Positions 1 to 13,900 of a stretch of DNA of 64,000 nt are shown one piece after another. The position numbers and the translations under genes are program-made. The notes beneath the pieces are model-generated. The model was not told where the DNA came from. It worked only from the letters and a program-made list of their open reading frames with translations, and ran no database searches. This DNA is from Ianthella basta. Taxonomy: Eukaryota; Porifera; Demospongiae; Verongiida; Ianthellidae. How positions within the stretch are numbered: position 1 is the stretch's first letter; the number at the start of each line of letters is the position of its first letter. The DNA is taken from contig OZ025880.1 of the NCBI GenBank assembly GCA_964019415.1, forward strand, positions 3,402,813 through 3,466,812, given 5' to 3'.

Positions 1-3000
1 GGACGTTGTGATGATAATTCTGTCTTGGAAACCACCCCCTGGTAAGGATACTTAGGCAACTGCATTCACCTGCTAGTGTAAAGTACCAGGTTCCACTGTA
101 CTGTGTCATATTGCCGACTACAGAGGCACAATTTGTCACTGAGTATCAAATTCAAGTCTTCCCAACGAGTATTGAAGATCACTGCCCAAAGAGTCAGGAT
201 GTGATAGAACCTTTTTCTGTTCCCAAGGTCTGCTTACTGTAGTGATGGCATGGTCTATGCTCCTTATGTTATCAAAACTCTGTCTTTCATTGTTCAATCT
301 CTATAGGACAGTGTTGACTTCACTTTGGAAAGCAACAATGCTACCGGCTTCAAGTTGCCAGTGTCTTGTGAATTTCGCATTGTAGTAAGTAGTATCACAT
401 TCACAGTTTATGCACCATATATATACGTAGTAATAACACATAACAGTGTACAAGTACCTGTAAGTGATTTGCACAGGCCTCAGGGTGTACCCTTTGGCCC
501 TGCAGTCCTGGATGGAACATTGCCTCTGTTCAGCACAGGCAGTGCTCCAGTGTGTTGCAAACACTGTAGAATAGTATTTGGATGTTAATTAACACATCTA
601 CACTTCTTTTCACTTTAGATAGAATCACTGCCACAAATTTCAGAAACACTTTCAGCAGACTTAAAGCAATCAGAAGAAATTGTTGTAACAACTGATTATA
701 TTGGTTAGTTAAACATGGCACCATTTTGAATCTCATGTTTGGAGGTACTACTGCTTATGTCTTTATACACTGAACAGGTGAACAAGGCCTTAACCTGACT
801 GTTATGTCAGATTGGACATGGAATGAAGCTGGGTTCTATTCACTTGGACTGAATGTCTCTTTGCCTGATGTGGGCTATGTGCGAGAAGGACTGCGGGAGT
901 TAGAGATTACTGTACATACTGCAAGGATCAGTAATATACAAGGGGGATTTAAGATTCTCCAGATTCTTCCAAGTGACCGGATTGCTATCAGCGTAAGTGC
1001 CAACTCTGAACTGGCTATTTTATTGATTAGGTTGAACTGGTAAGTTTATCCTATCATCCCTTGCAGGTAAATCAGCTTACTTACGTGCATACTCTGTCAG
1101 CCCGCTACCCTCCTAAGGAAGATGATGTGGAATATGTCTTTGATGTACGTATACCTTCCCAGGTTAACTCTTACAAGACGCACATCTTCAAATTTTGTCT
1201 CCTCTGTTTTACAGATTAGGCCCAAGCACCATGCAGATTATTACAACTACCGGATGCCAGAAGCAAAGAAACTGAGCTTTTCTGCACCAAGTAGGTAGTA
1301 CTTAGCCCTTCAGCAGTTTGTGCACCTGCTTCATGTTTGTGACCTCGCCTACTGTGCAGGCTTTCCTCCTAGTCCAGCACTGAATGTCACAGTGAACTCG
1401 TATGAACTGAATGGTGCTAACCTTACATTGAATATCTCATGGCTGCCACCAACTGTCTCCAATGGGGAATTGCATAGGTACTCAGTCTACGTCTGGCACC
1501 TGAAAACACCAGACATCAAGCAGTCCATTTCAGTTTCAGTTAGTAAGATAGGCACTTGGCTATAGCTGCTATAGTCTTGAAACATATCATACCACATATT
1601 TTATTAATATTCCTACATAGGCTGACAACTTGAATTTATTCCTGGCCAAGGAGATATTTCCTGAGAAGCTACAGTACATTATGGTAAGCTGTGTTTGGAT
1701 ATTGGCATACATAACCTACATGTATTTAGCATATGTGGAAGCACTTCTTGTGTTCATTTACACCTGCTACATACTATGCAATTCCTGTTTTCTGAAGGTT
1801 CTTGCCGAGAACTACCACAAAGCAGCCAACTGGAGTAAGCCAGTCATACTAAACCTTGGTGCAGCAAATGCTGGCATCGCAGAGGATGTTATATATGGAG
1901 TTGCTGTTACAGCTGCAATAATAGCAGTGGTGCTAATCATCCTAATTGTCTTGACTGTGGTTTACTACTGGCAGAGAAGAAGGGACAAAGTTGTCTTCCT
2001 AAAGGTGTGTATGCCACTGACATTGTTGAACAAGTCAGTTTGAAGTTTTAAGTTGGAGTTAAGCACATGGATTTTGTTTTGGTGATACTTCCTGCTGCCC
2101 ATCAAACAATGCTTCTGTCATGTAGGACACTGAAACAGAGTGGTATGTTGGTGGTAAGGACAGTGATGCAGAAGCTCTTCCCATTGATTCTCTCCCTGTG
2201 GATGAGTGGGAGATATCACCAGAGCAAATAATCATGGACAAGCAGCTGGGCTCTGGCAACTTTGGTGAAGTGTTCTTGGGCAAGCTGATTGGGAGCATTG
2301 CAACTCCGGGTGTGGGTCCGTACAGCACAACCAGATCTGCCGCTGTTAAGCTGCTGAGGAGTGAGTTTGGACTACTGATAGGTAATAGGTAACGCTATCC
2401 CTCCCTGCATTAGTTGGATTAGTGTACCTGCAGTATCAAGTCCATGGTGTTCACATGATAAATTGAGATAGAATTAGTACTAATAATAGCAAAATTTAAC
2501 ACAATAAAGATAGAGTTACTTTAAAGGATGAATTCACTGTTACACACCAGAACCAACTTATGCAATTAAGCCCAGTACCGTCAACAATTTAGTGCATCAG
2601 TGCTTTTCCAGTGTGGGGGGGCTACCAGTCAGGCAAGGTTTGTGCCTGTGTGGGTGTGTTTCCTCTGATGTGATGAAGTTGACAACTTATCGACCTGTGG
2701 TTGGAGTGATAGTGATGTGCTTACATCATAGTGTCATGCTTGGCTATTCAGTGGGAACCTGCACTGAGGAAGGACTTAAAGGGGCTCTCAGTTAACCACC
2801 ACCTTCTCTTATTGCAGTTTCCTCACTTTAAAGGACTGTAAGACATGCTCAATTCCAGCAATATTTAGTGTTTTCAGTGCTTGGTTGCTACATTGCTTTA
2901 TAGGCTCTGCTAAGGCTATCGTATAACCTGTTTTTGCATAATGTCCTACACGTCTTACCTTGCAAATGTTGCAGTAATGTATACAAGTGAATGCTATGTT

Positions 3001-4720
3001 CATGTGCATATCACACCTTCTTGTAATTTGCCCTCAGGTGAGGCTGGCCCTGAGCTGAAAATGGATTTCTTGAAAGAGATTTCAACTATGAAGAAGATCA
3101 GCATGGGAAGGTGCCCGCATGTGGTTAATATGATTGGTTGCTGTACACTCCAGGAGCCACTGGCATTGGTGTTGGAGTATGCAGCTTATGGAGATCTTCT
3201 GGAGTATCTTAGGACAATCCGACAAAGAGTGAGTGCATGCTCTATACTGCATCCTTGTTTGTAAAGAAGCAACATTGACTACTGTCCATCTGTGTTCACC
3301 TCTTTCAGAATTGCAGCCTAAAGAAAGGCAAGGATTATGAAGATATGAAGCCCGCTCCTTACCTAGTATGTGATCTAAGTACAACTTGTAACTATGGTGT
3401 AATGTACCTCAGCAACACTTAAGGGTCTATAGCTGTAGTGTACTTGTGTCTGTAAGTGCACCTACCTGAAACAGGTTATGCAAAATTGTGTCCTTTGTTA
3501 TATGCAGACTCCAGTGTCAGAATCCAGGCTACCTCCCAAAGCATGTAGCAATGAGTATGTTGAGGACTTCCACACCGTGAAGGCCATACCTGATATGAAG
3601 ACAATGCAGGATGTCACAAGCAAAGATGAAAAGGAAGACTTGAATCCTTATGCTCGTTTAGGGGAGCTGGAAGCCTTAGACCTCATTTCCTTTGCCTACC
3701 AGATTGCCATGGGGATGGTAAGCTACCTACTTAATGTGCTTCTCTGGCTCTTCCTTATGACAGAGCCCATAGTAGCATAATGTGAGGTCACCAAAAAGGT
3801 GATGCCATTGAAGCCCTGTTTTGTGAGCTATCACAACTGATGTCTGACATTATGCTTTAGGAATATCTGGCCAGCATTCCCATTGTTCACCGTGACCTGG
3901 CCTGCCGCAACATCCTTGTTGATGAAAACAAGGTATTGAAAATCTCAGACTTTGGACTGGCCAGAGCAGATGAGCTGTATGTTAAGAACACTGACGGTAA
4001 GCTCCCACTGCGATGGATGGCAGTGGAGTCCATCATAGAGCGGACTTTCAATCACAAGAGTGATGTGTGAGTTAGCAGGATTGCTTGAGATCAACTGCAT
4101 AGTTGTAAATACTATATCATCTCCCTTTTATGCAGGTGGTCCTATGGCATTACACTGTGGGAGATATGTACCCTAGGTGGCCACCCTTACCCCTCTATTG
4201 GCAACAAGCAACTCCTGCAACACATCCTGCAGGGAAACAGATTGCAAAAGCCACACAATTGCTCTGATGACATGTGAGTACCTTATCTGTCCATACAGTA
4301 TAGAAGCCAGGCATTTACAGAGCTACTAGTTAATAGATATGGACACATAGACATTTAGGCTGTTACTTTCATACCATGTGATATAATCCTTTGTTCCATT
4401 TTCCCTACAGTTACAACATCATGCAGAGATGCTGGGCTGCAGACCCTGAGGAGCGCCCAACATTTGCAGAGTTGCGCATCACCTTTGACATCATGATGTC
4501 CAACCAGCAGACAGAGTCATATGTTGACCTCAATGTGGATGACCTCCTGCCTTACTACCGCATGAAGCCAGCAGAGGAGGAGGAGGAGGAGGAGGAGGAG
4601 GACAGTGATAGCCCCACCCTTTCCTTGCCTGAGCCATCGGCATGGATGTCCATGGAACCACCAGACGACACTGTTGTGCACATCCCAGACAATACATCCA
4701 TTGATGAACCTGTCTTTTAA
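1..4720 (+). CDS. Receptor tyrosine kinase 1 (5'-partial)
   Basis: This is the 3' part of a single-pass receptor tyrosine kinase; about 823 residues are visible. Exons: 1-41, 124-227, 307-384, 619-703, 778-992, 1067-1144, 1215-1290, 1360-1538, 1621-1683, 1798-2004, 2126-2360, 3038-3228, 3309-3365, 3508-3717, 3861-4066, 4136-4273, 4411-4720; all phases agree. The ectodomain holds fibronectin-III-like segments (exons at 1-227 and 1360-1538). The membrane segment lies in exon 1798-2004 and is followed by a QRRR stop-transfer. The kinase has an intact glycine loop (GSGNFG), AVK lysine, HRDLACRN catalytic loop, DFG and WMAVES. A spacer of about 70 residues (3309-3640), rich in acidic and lysine residues, separates the lobes like a split-kinase insert. 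The tail has a run of nine glutamates (GAG/GAA codons, 4573-4602). The start lies outside the window. The subfamily could not be assigned. Confidence 0.9.
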
Positions 4721-4925
4721 GCAGGAAGAACATTTGTTCAGATTCCTCCACAACATCACTGCATATACATGTTGTGCTTGTATCGAGTCCAAATATAGAG
4801 CTGTTGTAAGTCACTTGTATGTATGACACCATCAGACCATATATCCTGTTGTAATTAGGCCACATGGACATTGTATACCCTGTACCTTGTACTTACGTGT
4901 AATAATTCTATTAATGTGGAGCAAG

Positions 4926-7900
4926 ATGTGCGTACGCGAGAAGACGGCCAAGGAGAAAGCCAAGATAAGCCTGTGCTTGGCTGCATTTCTTGCCTTGTGC
5001 GTCCCCCTGGGCTCCTGTGAAATCAACAGCTGCTCTCAGGACCTGTTGAACATCCAGTGTCGGGGCCGTTGCGCCGCCGCAGCCAGTACGAAGGTGCGAC
5101 TGGATAGTGTGACCGAACGTATTAGCTACTCCCTTCTAGTCAGTACAGCTTCATTCTGTATAGGTCTGTATATCACTATATGTCTCTCCTCTGATCTCTG
5201 TAGTCAATCCCGTTTTCTGATTGTGTTGAACGTTGCTGCGCCAGCAGTGGAGAGAGTTCAATGGTACGATCGCGTCCTACATGTGATACATAGCGGTTAG
5301 CTATCACAGCCGCATTAGCACAGCCAGTTGGGTTACATACTTTGCAGTAATATCTCTGTGCTAGTGTGTTTGCCACACTTAATTAATCATGCAGTTGCCA
5401 GAGAGATGTCCACTACAGGGATTAGATTGCTCGCAGATGCCTAATGCACTAAGCATATCTTCTGTGGCTTGGAAGGGCACTGGACTGCAGTTTCAATACA
5501 ACACTTCAATGCTAGAAACTGGGATTGAGGCTTGCAACATGATGCAACAAGAGACTGTCCCTAATGGGCTGCTTCCATTGATTGTCAGTGCAGTTACAGA
5601 CAATGGTACAAGTCATTTCTGGATTCTGGTTAGTAAACATTATCTAAATGTTAGCATACTCTTTGAGCATCACAATAGTAAGGAGTGCTATTGTGTAGAC
5701 TTAGAAACCAATAGATCTAGTCATGAGTGTCAACAGTAGGACATAGCGAAAGATAACGTTTGGAACTACACATGGTAAGGAAAGAAGGGGGGAAGGGAAT
5801 TTTTTTTCCCTTCCCCCCTTCTTCCCTTACCATGTGTATGAAGTGAGGGCTTCTCAGCTGGCTCAGGCATCAGAAAGGGGTTGGTTCTCTAATACCAGCT
5901 TCACAACAGGGTTGAAAACCTTGCCGACGTTTCGACAAGATGCTCTGGTCTTCTTCAGGGCGAAGATGCCTTGAAGAAGACCAGAGCATCTGGTCAAAAC
6001 GTCGGCAAGGTTTTCAACCCTGCTGTGAAGCTGGTATTAGAGAACCAACCCCTTTCTTACCATGTGTAGTTCCAAACGTTATTTTTCATTCGTGTCACCA
6101 TGGTACATAGACCATCTTAATTAGTAGGACATAGCATAATGAACCAGCGGGTAATGAATATATGTGGTTTTTTCCTGCAAAATGGTGGCCATGGGGGATA
6201 ATGTGTCCAGCAGTTCACAATGTTATTCCAAGACAGCACATCTGCAAGGCCTGTTTTACCATGCTAACAAATTTAGCCTTGTGTTCTACCACTAAGGGAT
6301 GGTCTTGCACTTTGCTTGCCCAGACAGACTTTTGACAAAGGTTAGTGAATTTTCTTCTGCTTTCATTGCTCCACTGGAGAACACAGAGCTTCTGTTCTGT
6401 GCTGTCGCTTCTACTGCTTAATGTCACTGGGGCTGTCTGAATGAATCAAGAGAACAGCTTGCTTGAATTATGTTTCAAATAGTGTTTTAAGGTGCCACTT
6501 AGAAGCAAATTGTTTTATTTGATATTTGAGTACCCCTGATTTGACACAAGTGGCTCCTTGTGGGTGGGTATATTGGTTGGTGCAGATGGATCTCTCTGGT
6601 AACCCAGCAGGAGAGACACTGTGGCTATGGATTCCTTCTATGTTTAGCTCAAAATTAACTCACCCTGAGCATCTATGGTCAAGCACTGTACCAACGAACC
6701 ACTATAATAAAACATTGCTGTGGAGGATATACAACTGATATGCAAAGCTGGAAGGTCACATGATAAGTGGTGAACAATTGCCTACTTGAGCATATGTTTC
6801 TATATGAAATCTTGTGAGTTCGGGTTGTCTCAGCATGTCGCATTATCAGTTCAGCATATGGGGCTGTTCCAACAGGAAAGGGAGATGCCTAGAAGACATG
6901 GGTGACACTTCTTGAAGGTTTGCAAACCCTGTGATATCATGGGAGCTCCCGTGATATCACAGGGTTTGCAAGTGTGGCATTGTTCCCCAGTTTGGCATGG
7001 ATACCAAGTGTGTACAGATTGTTGAAAATGTCGCAGAGGAGCCAGCCTTTCTACCGATTATGTACAAGGACAGGCAGTGTGAATCAGGAAGGTGTAGCTA
7101 TACTATTTACTTATCAAATTAATGATGTCATAGAGGCTCATTACTACAGATTGGGGAGCTACTGATTCTCTAGAGATCATGTGGCAGGTCAATAGGTGGA
7201 CAAAGTAAGACATTTCAACCACAAAGGCGATATCATGGGAGTGTGGCATTGCTTAAATTGCTTTAAATGAAGAAGGTAGCTAAACTGGACCAAAACAAAA
7301 AGAAACCAGAGGGTATGTTGTTATACACAAAGTAATGAAGTCCAATACTCATCTATCTGGCAGCTGCCTATGTCAGATGTTATAATTGGTAATTTGGTAT
7401 ACATACTACAATAGTGGTGGCAGAACATGATTGGCTTTGGAGGGCTACTTGGTGGGAAATCCTATTAGTATAGCCACTATTTGGGAATCAAGAATTGCTG
7501 GGAGGACTACAGCCAGTGATCACTGTGGCCATTCTCCATGCAGTAAACCCTATTTTGTGTATCGGATATGTTTCACATTAAGGAGGCGCCTGTTAAGTGT
7601 AAGTGGGAGTATGTGGGTGTGGTAGCTATGTCTACGCAGGTATTACCACAAAAAGTAACTATGGCACACCCCTTTATGCGTGAACCTGTGACCAACCTGC
7701 TAATATGGTTACCAGTATCACTGATGATCATGCTTGCTGTAGTCTAATGTCCTGCAGCACTAGAAGCATGACTCTCATGATATCTGATGTTCCTTTGCAG
7801 ATCCCAGGCCAGCACAACAAACTTGTGGTACCAGATGTGGGCTCTTGCACCAGTCTGTCTATGGCGACAGTCAATGAATGTGAAATGCAGGAGCTATCAA

Positions 7901-10900
7901 TAATTGATGTTATGCCACCAATGGGTGAGTGTGTGTACACTTGCACCAATATACATCCTCTATATACAATGCAGGCAGGTCAAACTCGTGCATTGCTCTT
8001 GCTCTACAGTCAGCATTACGGATATAACCCTTACAACAGTTGAAAATGAAGACTCACTACCAGTTGTAACAGTTGCTTGGCAACTGGCAGCTGAAGGTTG
8101 GCTAACTCACGGACATTGAACAAATGCACTGAGTACACAGGGGATGCTGCTATAATACGGGTTTGCACTATAGCCAGGAAAGTGACACTCTTACATAATT
8201 GTATATATCAGCCTTAGCTGAATGACTAGAATGTGTGTATCCAAGTACCCCATGCAGTAGAACTCCATACTTCAGTGTAACAATGTGCTGTGGAACAGGT
8301 GAGTAACTGAAGACAAATTTTACTGTATTACATATTTTTCTCCAGTTCAACATATTTCTGACATTGTCCACAACATCACCTTGAAGGAAACACCTTTTCT
8401 TCCTAAGAATGAATGTGTGACAGCCAGTAAAACTCTCTCTGGAGTAAGACATCATCATGCACTCATCCTGGTCTTGCTAATCACTACAGTATTATGGAAA
8501 CAGCTCTGTACATGTCGTTTCCATTGTAGATCAACCTTCTCAGTAACTCCATCAGCTTTTACCCTGAGGACTTTCAAGGCAATTCTGTTTGGTTGTGCAA
8601 TTATGATACAACTGTGAGTTCAGCGGTGTATGCACTTAAGTCCTACATAATTATAGTGTACTAGTAGGTAAGCCGGCCTTTAGCAGGCTTACCTGTTCTG
8701 GCGCCCCAACAACAGCAAGTCCCCAATGGCCTGGCATTGCCAATTTGGCTTACGCCGGTGTGTGTATACCAGTTGGTAGGAAGCAACCATCATAGCTGCA
8801 GGTGATTGATGCCAGCCTGTCGTTGCCATATGTGGCATGATGTGGACAGATAGCTAGAATTGCATGCAATATGTGGGTCCATGCATGCACTGACAATACA
8901 AAATAATACATTTGCTGTAAAAGGCATGCAAACAGCTGCATAATTGGTAGAAAGGAAGCGAAGAGGAGTCTAGCTATGAAAGGTGAGAAGAAGGTAATGC
9001 ATAATCTCCTTTCTTCCTCTGTACTATATTATCTGCAGCTTGTGCATTCCTAGCCAAGCTATGAGCCTACATGATCCAGTTAGGTTTAGGCAAACTGACT
9101 CGGCAGTCCTTATTTTTTGTGCATAGAACTAGCTAGTTAGTCATATACATTTTGGGTGTAACTACAAGGAAATTAGAAGTGTTGAGTCTCCTCCACAGAA
9201 GTGCAGTGTATCGTAGTGCCGAGTAGCTACTTTTTATGCTTTTTATTCGGGTCATTACTAAATCTCTTTTAATTTTAAAGGTCTATTTAGGGATGACAGT
9301 GGTTGTTTGTATGCTGTAATACAAAGGAAAATCGCGCTACTCCTGAATAGGACCGAAATTCGGCAAATGAAGCTCCCCATGAAGAAGCGGGGACTGAACA
9401 TAGCATATAGCTAACCTTGCTTCACAGCGAAGGTGCGCCTACATGTAGAGAGCGCCCTCCACTTTTCCTATGTTTCGTCTTCCCCCTCTTCTTCTTCTTC
9501 TCTGACAGCCGTAGCGCACGAAACAAAAGGACCTGGAGAATACTTCTTGCACCATATGTACCACTTTGGCTGGATGCATTCCTTTGTAAGTTAGAAGGCG
9601 GCGCAAATTTAGTGCGTAAGACGGCGCTTGCCACGACTCCCGCCGTGTTGCTTGGTCAAGCGGCCGGGTGGACGCCATTTTCAAATTACGTAATTAAACC
9701 GGATGAAACAGGCGTGACTGGTGCCATCGTGTCGAAGAGCAGCTGCGTACAGCTTCCGGAGGCTCCTTCTTCCGTTGTTTTGCACCACTGTGGAATTATT
9801 CTCCTTGCTCTACGACTTAGCGTGGTATTTGGCTTGTGGAATGAATTATTTACAATGTCAATACCATTTCTCAAATGCATTGCAGCTAGCTAATTCTATC
9901 AGGAGCTACACAATGAAGTTAAAATAGCTAGCTATATCGTGCATCTTAACTCATGCTCCATAAAAGGCGCAGAGACTAGAAAATAATAAAAAATTTCTAC
10001 AAAAATAGTAAGACTGCAGGAGTGACATAAAAAGGACAGAAACAAGTAAAGACTGTTACACATGCAGTGGAGCATTAACCATTGTCCCTACATTCAAGAG
10101 TGTGGGAGTATGCAGTGCGATATTCTTGCATGTAGGGACCATGGTTAATGTCCCATTGTGTAAGAGCCTTTACTTGTTCTGTCCTTTCTATGCCAACCCT
10201 ACATCCTTACTATTTTTGTAGAAAATTTTTATTATTTCTTACTAGTAGCAATATAGAGATGGTCATGCAATTGGGTAGATCTAGAGTGAGGACAGATTAA
10301 ACGCCATGGTCCATTTCTGCACACAAGGTTTCCGTGGCATACAAGGCAGAATGTGGTGGATTGACTGGAAGTGAAAGTGAAGTACTGATACAGGAACAGG
10401 TTCTTGGTAAGTGAAATTCAGAAATATTAGCATCAGTTTGTTACATCTATCAACAACTCCCAATCTTATTCACTTCTTTTCCAGTACCTGGGCCCGTCAT
10501 ATTAAATACATCCTACTCCTTCTATTGGAATCAGTCCACTCTCAGCTACTTCATAAGCATCAATTGGACAGTACCATTGATATATGACGCACCGCGCCTA
10601 GTACAAGCATTCTCTCTGGTATCAGCCACTCTCCGCGACAGATTAGTACAACCTGATTTTAAACGTCTCGACATAAACATACCTGCTGTGAGTGTGTCAT
10701 TTCCACACAGCCAACAGGCTACATCTGCATAACACATACATATCATACCAGAATACAAACAGGCAGTATGTGTTCATAATGGGCAATTTAGTAGACAATG
10801 TGGTCTTGTCTTGCATGTAACTAACTTCAATGTCCACATCACACTGTCCTTGCAGACTGGTGCCATTAGCTATCAGGCAACTATTGAGGACTATCCTCCA

Positions 10901-13900
10901 CGGCAGGAGGATGAATACTTTGTTGTAAGTTGTCCTCTAACAGTCGTTATTCCTACGCATTGTGCAATACTGTTGTAGATGCTTTGGTTAATGATTACTA
11001 AATACAAATTTAAACAGCTATAAGAATGGTTCAAACTGGTTTGCCTGCATGCTTCTACTGAACTGGCATACTATACCTGATGCTCTGTCTTTGCTACAAG
11101 GTAAGAACGTATATTGCTATCCAAACACAGAATAATGGAAATGTATACATTTACTACACTTGGAGTGAGCTCTGCTCTGCTCAGTGGGCTCCTCTCATGT
11201 CCTTCATGCACAGATTATGGCTGGATATGGATTCTTGAGCCTTCCACCACCACGGACATCAGGAACAGTAGGTCCATTGAAGATTCCAGGTATAAATTAT
11301 AGTTGCAAAGTGCATGTGAGTACATTACTTGAAGCTTAACTTCGATTCTGAACTGATGCCGAGGCAACTATCCATTTGCTGGGATAGGGAAGGGAGTGAA
11401 GTGGCTCCCTAATTCTGAGTTTTTTGTAGTTGCTTGTTGCTTGTTGCTTGTTGTTTGTAGTAGTTTGTATTTGCAGTGTTGTGTGCGAGCCATTATTTCT
11501 TTATCCTGGGTGCCTTAGAGGCAGTTGTTACTAGGATCCTCTCAAATTGCACCATACATACGTACATACCTCTGCCAGTCCAAGCCTGATTAGTCTGACC
11601 CAGTACAGAGTATAAATTGCCTGAAGTTGCTACTTACATATTATGCTCATACCAAACCAGAATATATACAGAAGCCAATCCATCCTTTCCACTGCCCTAG
11701 GCCTTCTTCAAACAAGTGCTTACATGGAAGGTCCAAGGCAGTTTTGTCTGTACAACCTGGTTGGCTGAGCTTCAAACATACTTGTCTCATCTTGAGCATA
11801 GAGTTGTCACCAAAAGTGTACGGATCTATAATTTCCTGCCATACATGAAGATAGGGATGACATTTGCAATTATACACTGGTGCATTGCCATAGCAACGGG
11901 GTACATACATACAGTACATGCTCATATCACTGCATAACAGCAGAAGCACTTTGGCCAGTCATACATTAGCTAAGAAAGTTACTGTTTACTACCCTGCTCA
12001 AACCCTTGCAAACAACATTAGCAGTGATGTCTTGTACCTCTTTGTTGCACTTCTTCAGGAAAACCTCCGTCAGTTGTCATAGTAACGAACATAACTGAAA
12101 CTGTGCAAGGAGTATTAGTGACATGGACAGCACCCAACATAACCAACGGAATAATCCGGTCCTACACAGTGGAAGTGAAATTACTGAATGAAGGGAGACA
12201 CATTGTGTACAAGCACAACTACACTGGGCTGGTGGGTGACACAACTGCCTCCTACATAGCCCACAGTGTATGAATAACTGGTCATTGCATACGTAAGTAC
12301 ATATGTATGGCGTCCTTCTGCAGGAATCATTGTCATTCAGTTTCAACTTCACGGATGCTAACAAACCACTGGTGGACAAGGTGGTCATGAGGGTGGCAGC
12401 CCTTAACAACTTTGCCCTGGGACCCTTTAGTGAATTTGTTTACCTTGGTGAGCCTGCATTAGGTCACCCACTTACAACATGCATAATTGTATATCCAATG
12501 TTGCTTGGTGACTGATAGAATCAACATAATATATAATATTATTCAGAGGGGATCACCTTCCATCATGCACCATAGACATACGAGTGTCTATGCCATCACT
12601 GACCAATGCCATGTCATACATTTCAGACAACATTACCAAAGATGAAGTGACAGGGCAGGTACAGGCGACACCTATTCACATATCTACTGTTCTGGCAGCT
12701 ACCCTTTCCCCAATGGTAATCATGGCGGTTAGCATACTGCTGGTGCTACTCATCATTGGAATACTACTGTACAAGAGACGAAAGTTGACTCAAGCAAACA
12801 AGGTACAGTACATTCATCATATAACAGCCACAGAATTAGACTTTGCATTGTCTATTGCAAGAAGATTGCTTGCCACATGGCACACAATGAAAAGGGTTGT
12901 CTGAGAACAGGCTAAAATACACTAATACAGATGCTCTGCAGTTGCAAACATCCCATGAGTGTTTCACTTAACTTTGCCATAATACCATTTACATTTCAGC
13001 TTGCCAATGTAAAGTGGTCACCAAGTGCTGATGCCAAGGCACTTGATCCTAGCCTGTATGACTACAGTCCGTACTTCAGCAGCAAGTTGCCTCCAGCTAT
13101 GGCAGACAGGTGGATCTTACCACTGCAGATGTTCAATTCTGACAGCTTCTATCTCATTGGAAAGGGCAACTTCTCCACAGTATACTTCAGCACAATTCAG
13201 GGTCCTCTCACAACTCCAACACAACTGGAGCAGTTCAAGAACTTTTCTGAGCAAGGAGTTGCAGTGAAGCTACTCAATGGTACAACATACCGCACTATTG
13301 AAGATTACATGTAACACAAAGCAGACGCACAGTGAATGTGCCATTGTAATTGTTTAGGGCATGTTCTAATGTGTGCTGTTCAACTACTGTGACCTACCTT
13401 AGGAAGATCAAGTGAACAGGAGATCCAGTCTTTCATTAATGAAGCAGAAGTGATGAAGCTTTTGTCTGCCCAAAACTGCAACTATGTTGTACAACTCGTT
13501 GGCTTACAGTTAGAACAAGCTCCAGCAATGATAGCAATGGAGATGGTTCCATGTGGTAATCTTCTGGACATCCTGAAGAACAGTTCTATTATGGTATGGC
13601 AGTGTTAACACAGCCATGTTTCATGTGTACATAAGTGACTCACTTGCACTCATACCCCATTTATACATAATGCTTTGCAGGAGGAGGAAGCAGTTTTCAA
13701 TGACACTACTACATCAGACCTCGCATATGTGAACAAGCCAGTAAGTGATAATGCTGGTGAACAAAGAAACATGTGCAATGGTAACATTGTTAACTGTCAT
13801 ACTGTCATAGACTGCAGCTGCATGCCAAAGGTAAAGGCATGCTTCTTGTCCAGTTAATACTTGCTAAATGGCACCAAGGGTGAAGGTCAACAGAGTACAG

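Larger units (their letters stand above)
5629..7800 (+). other. Intron 2 of kinase gene 2, with nested repeat elements
   Basis: This 2.2-kb intron lies between the donor after 5628 and the acceptor before 7801. It contains an inverted-repeat element (5752-6083) interrupted by a hammerhead-like foldback element (5839-6057), and a near-perfect palindrome at 6919-6971. The open frames at 6526-7625 are short and resemble no family I know. Confidence 0.6.

Noticed and set aside
4530-4871. Minus-strand frame with a proline run
   Set aside because: Mirror of the glutamate run and tail of receptor kinase 1.
9417-9893. 158-codon open frame in a GC-rich intron segment
   Set aside because: No family resemblance or splice fit. 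Overlapping open frames on both strands suggest composition rather than coding.
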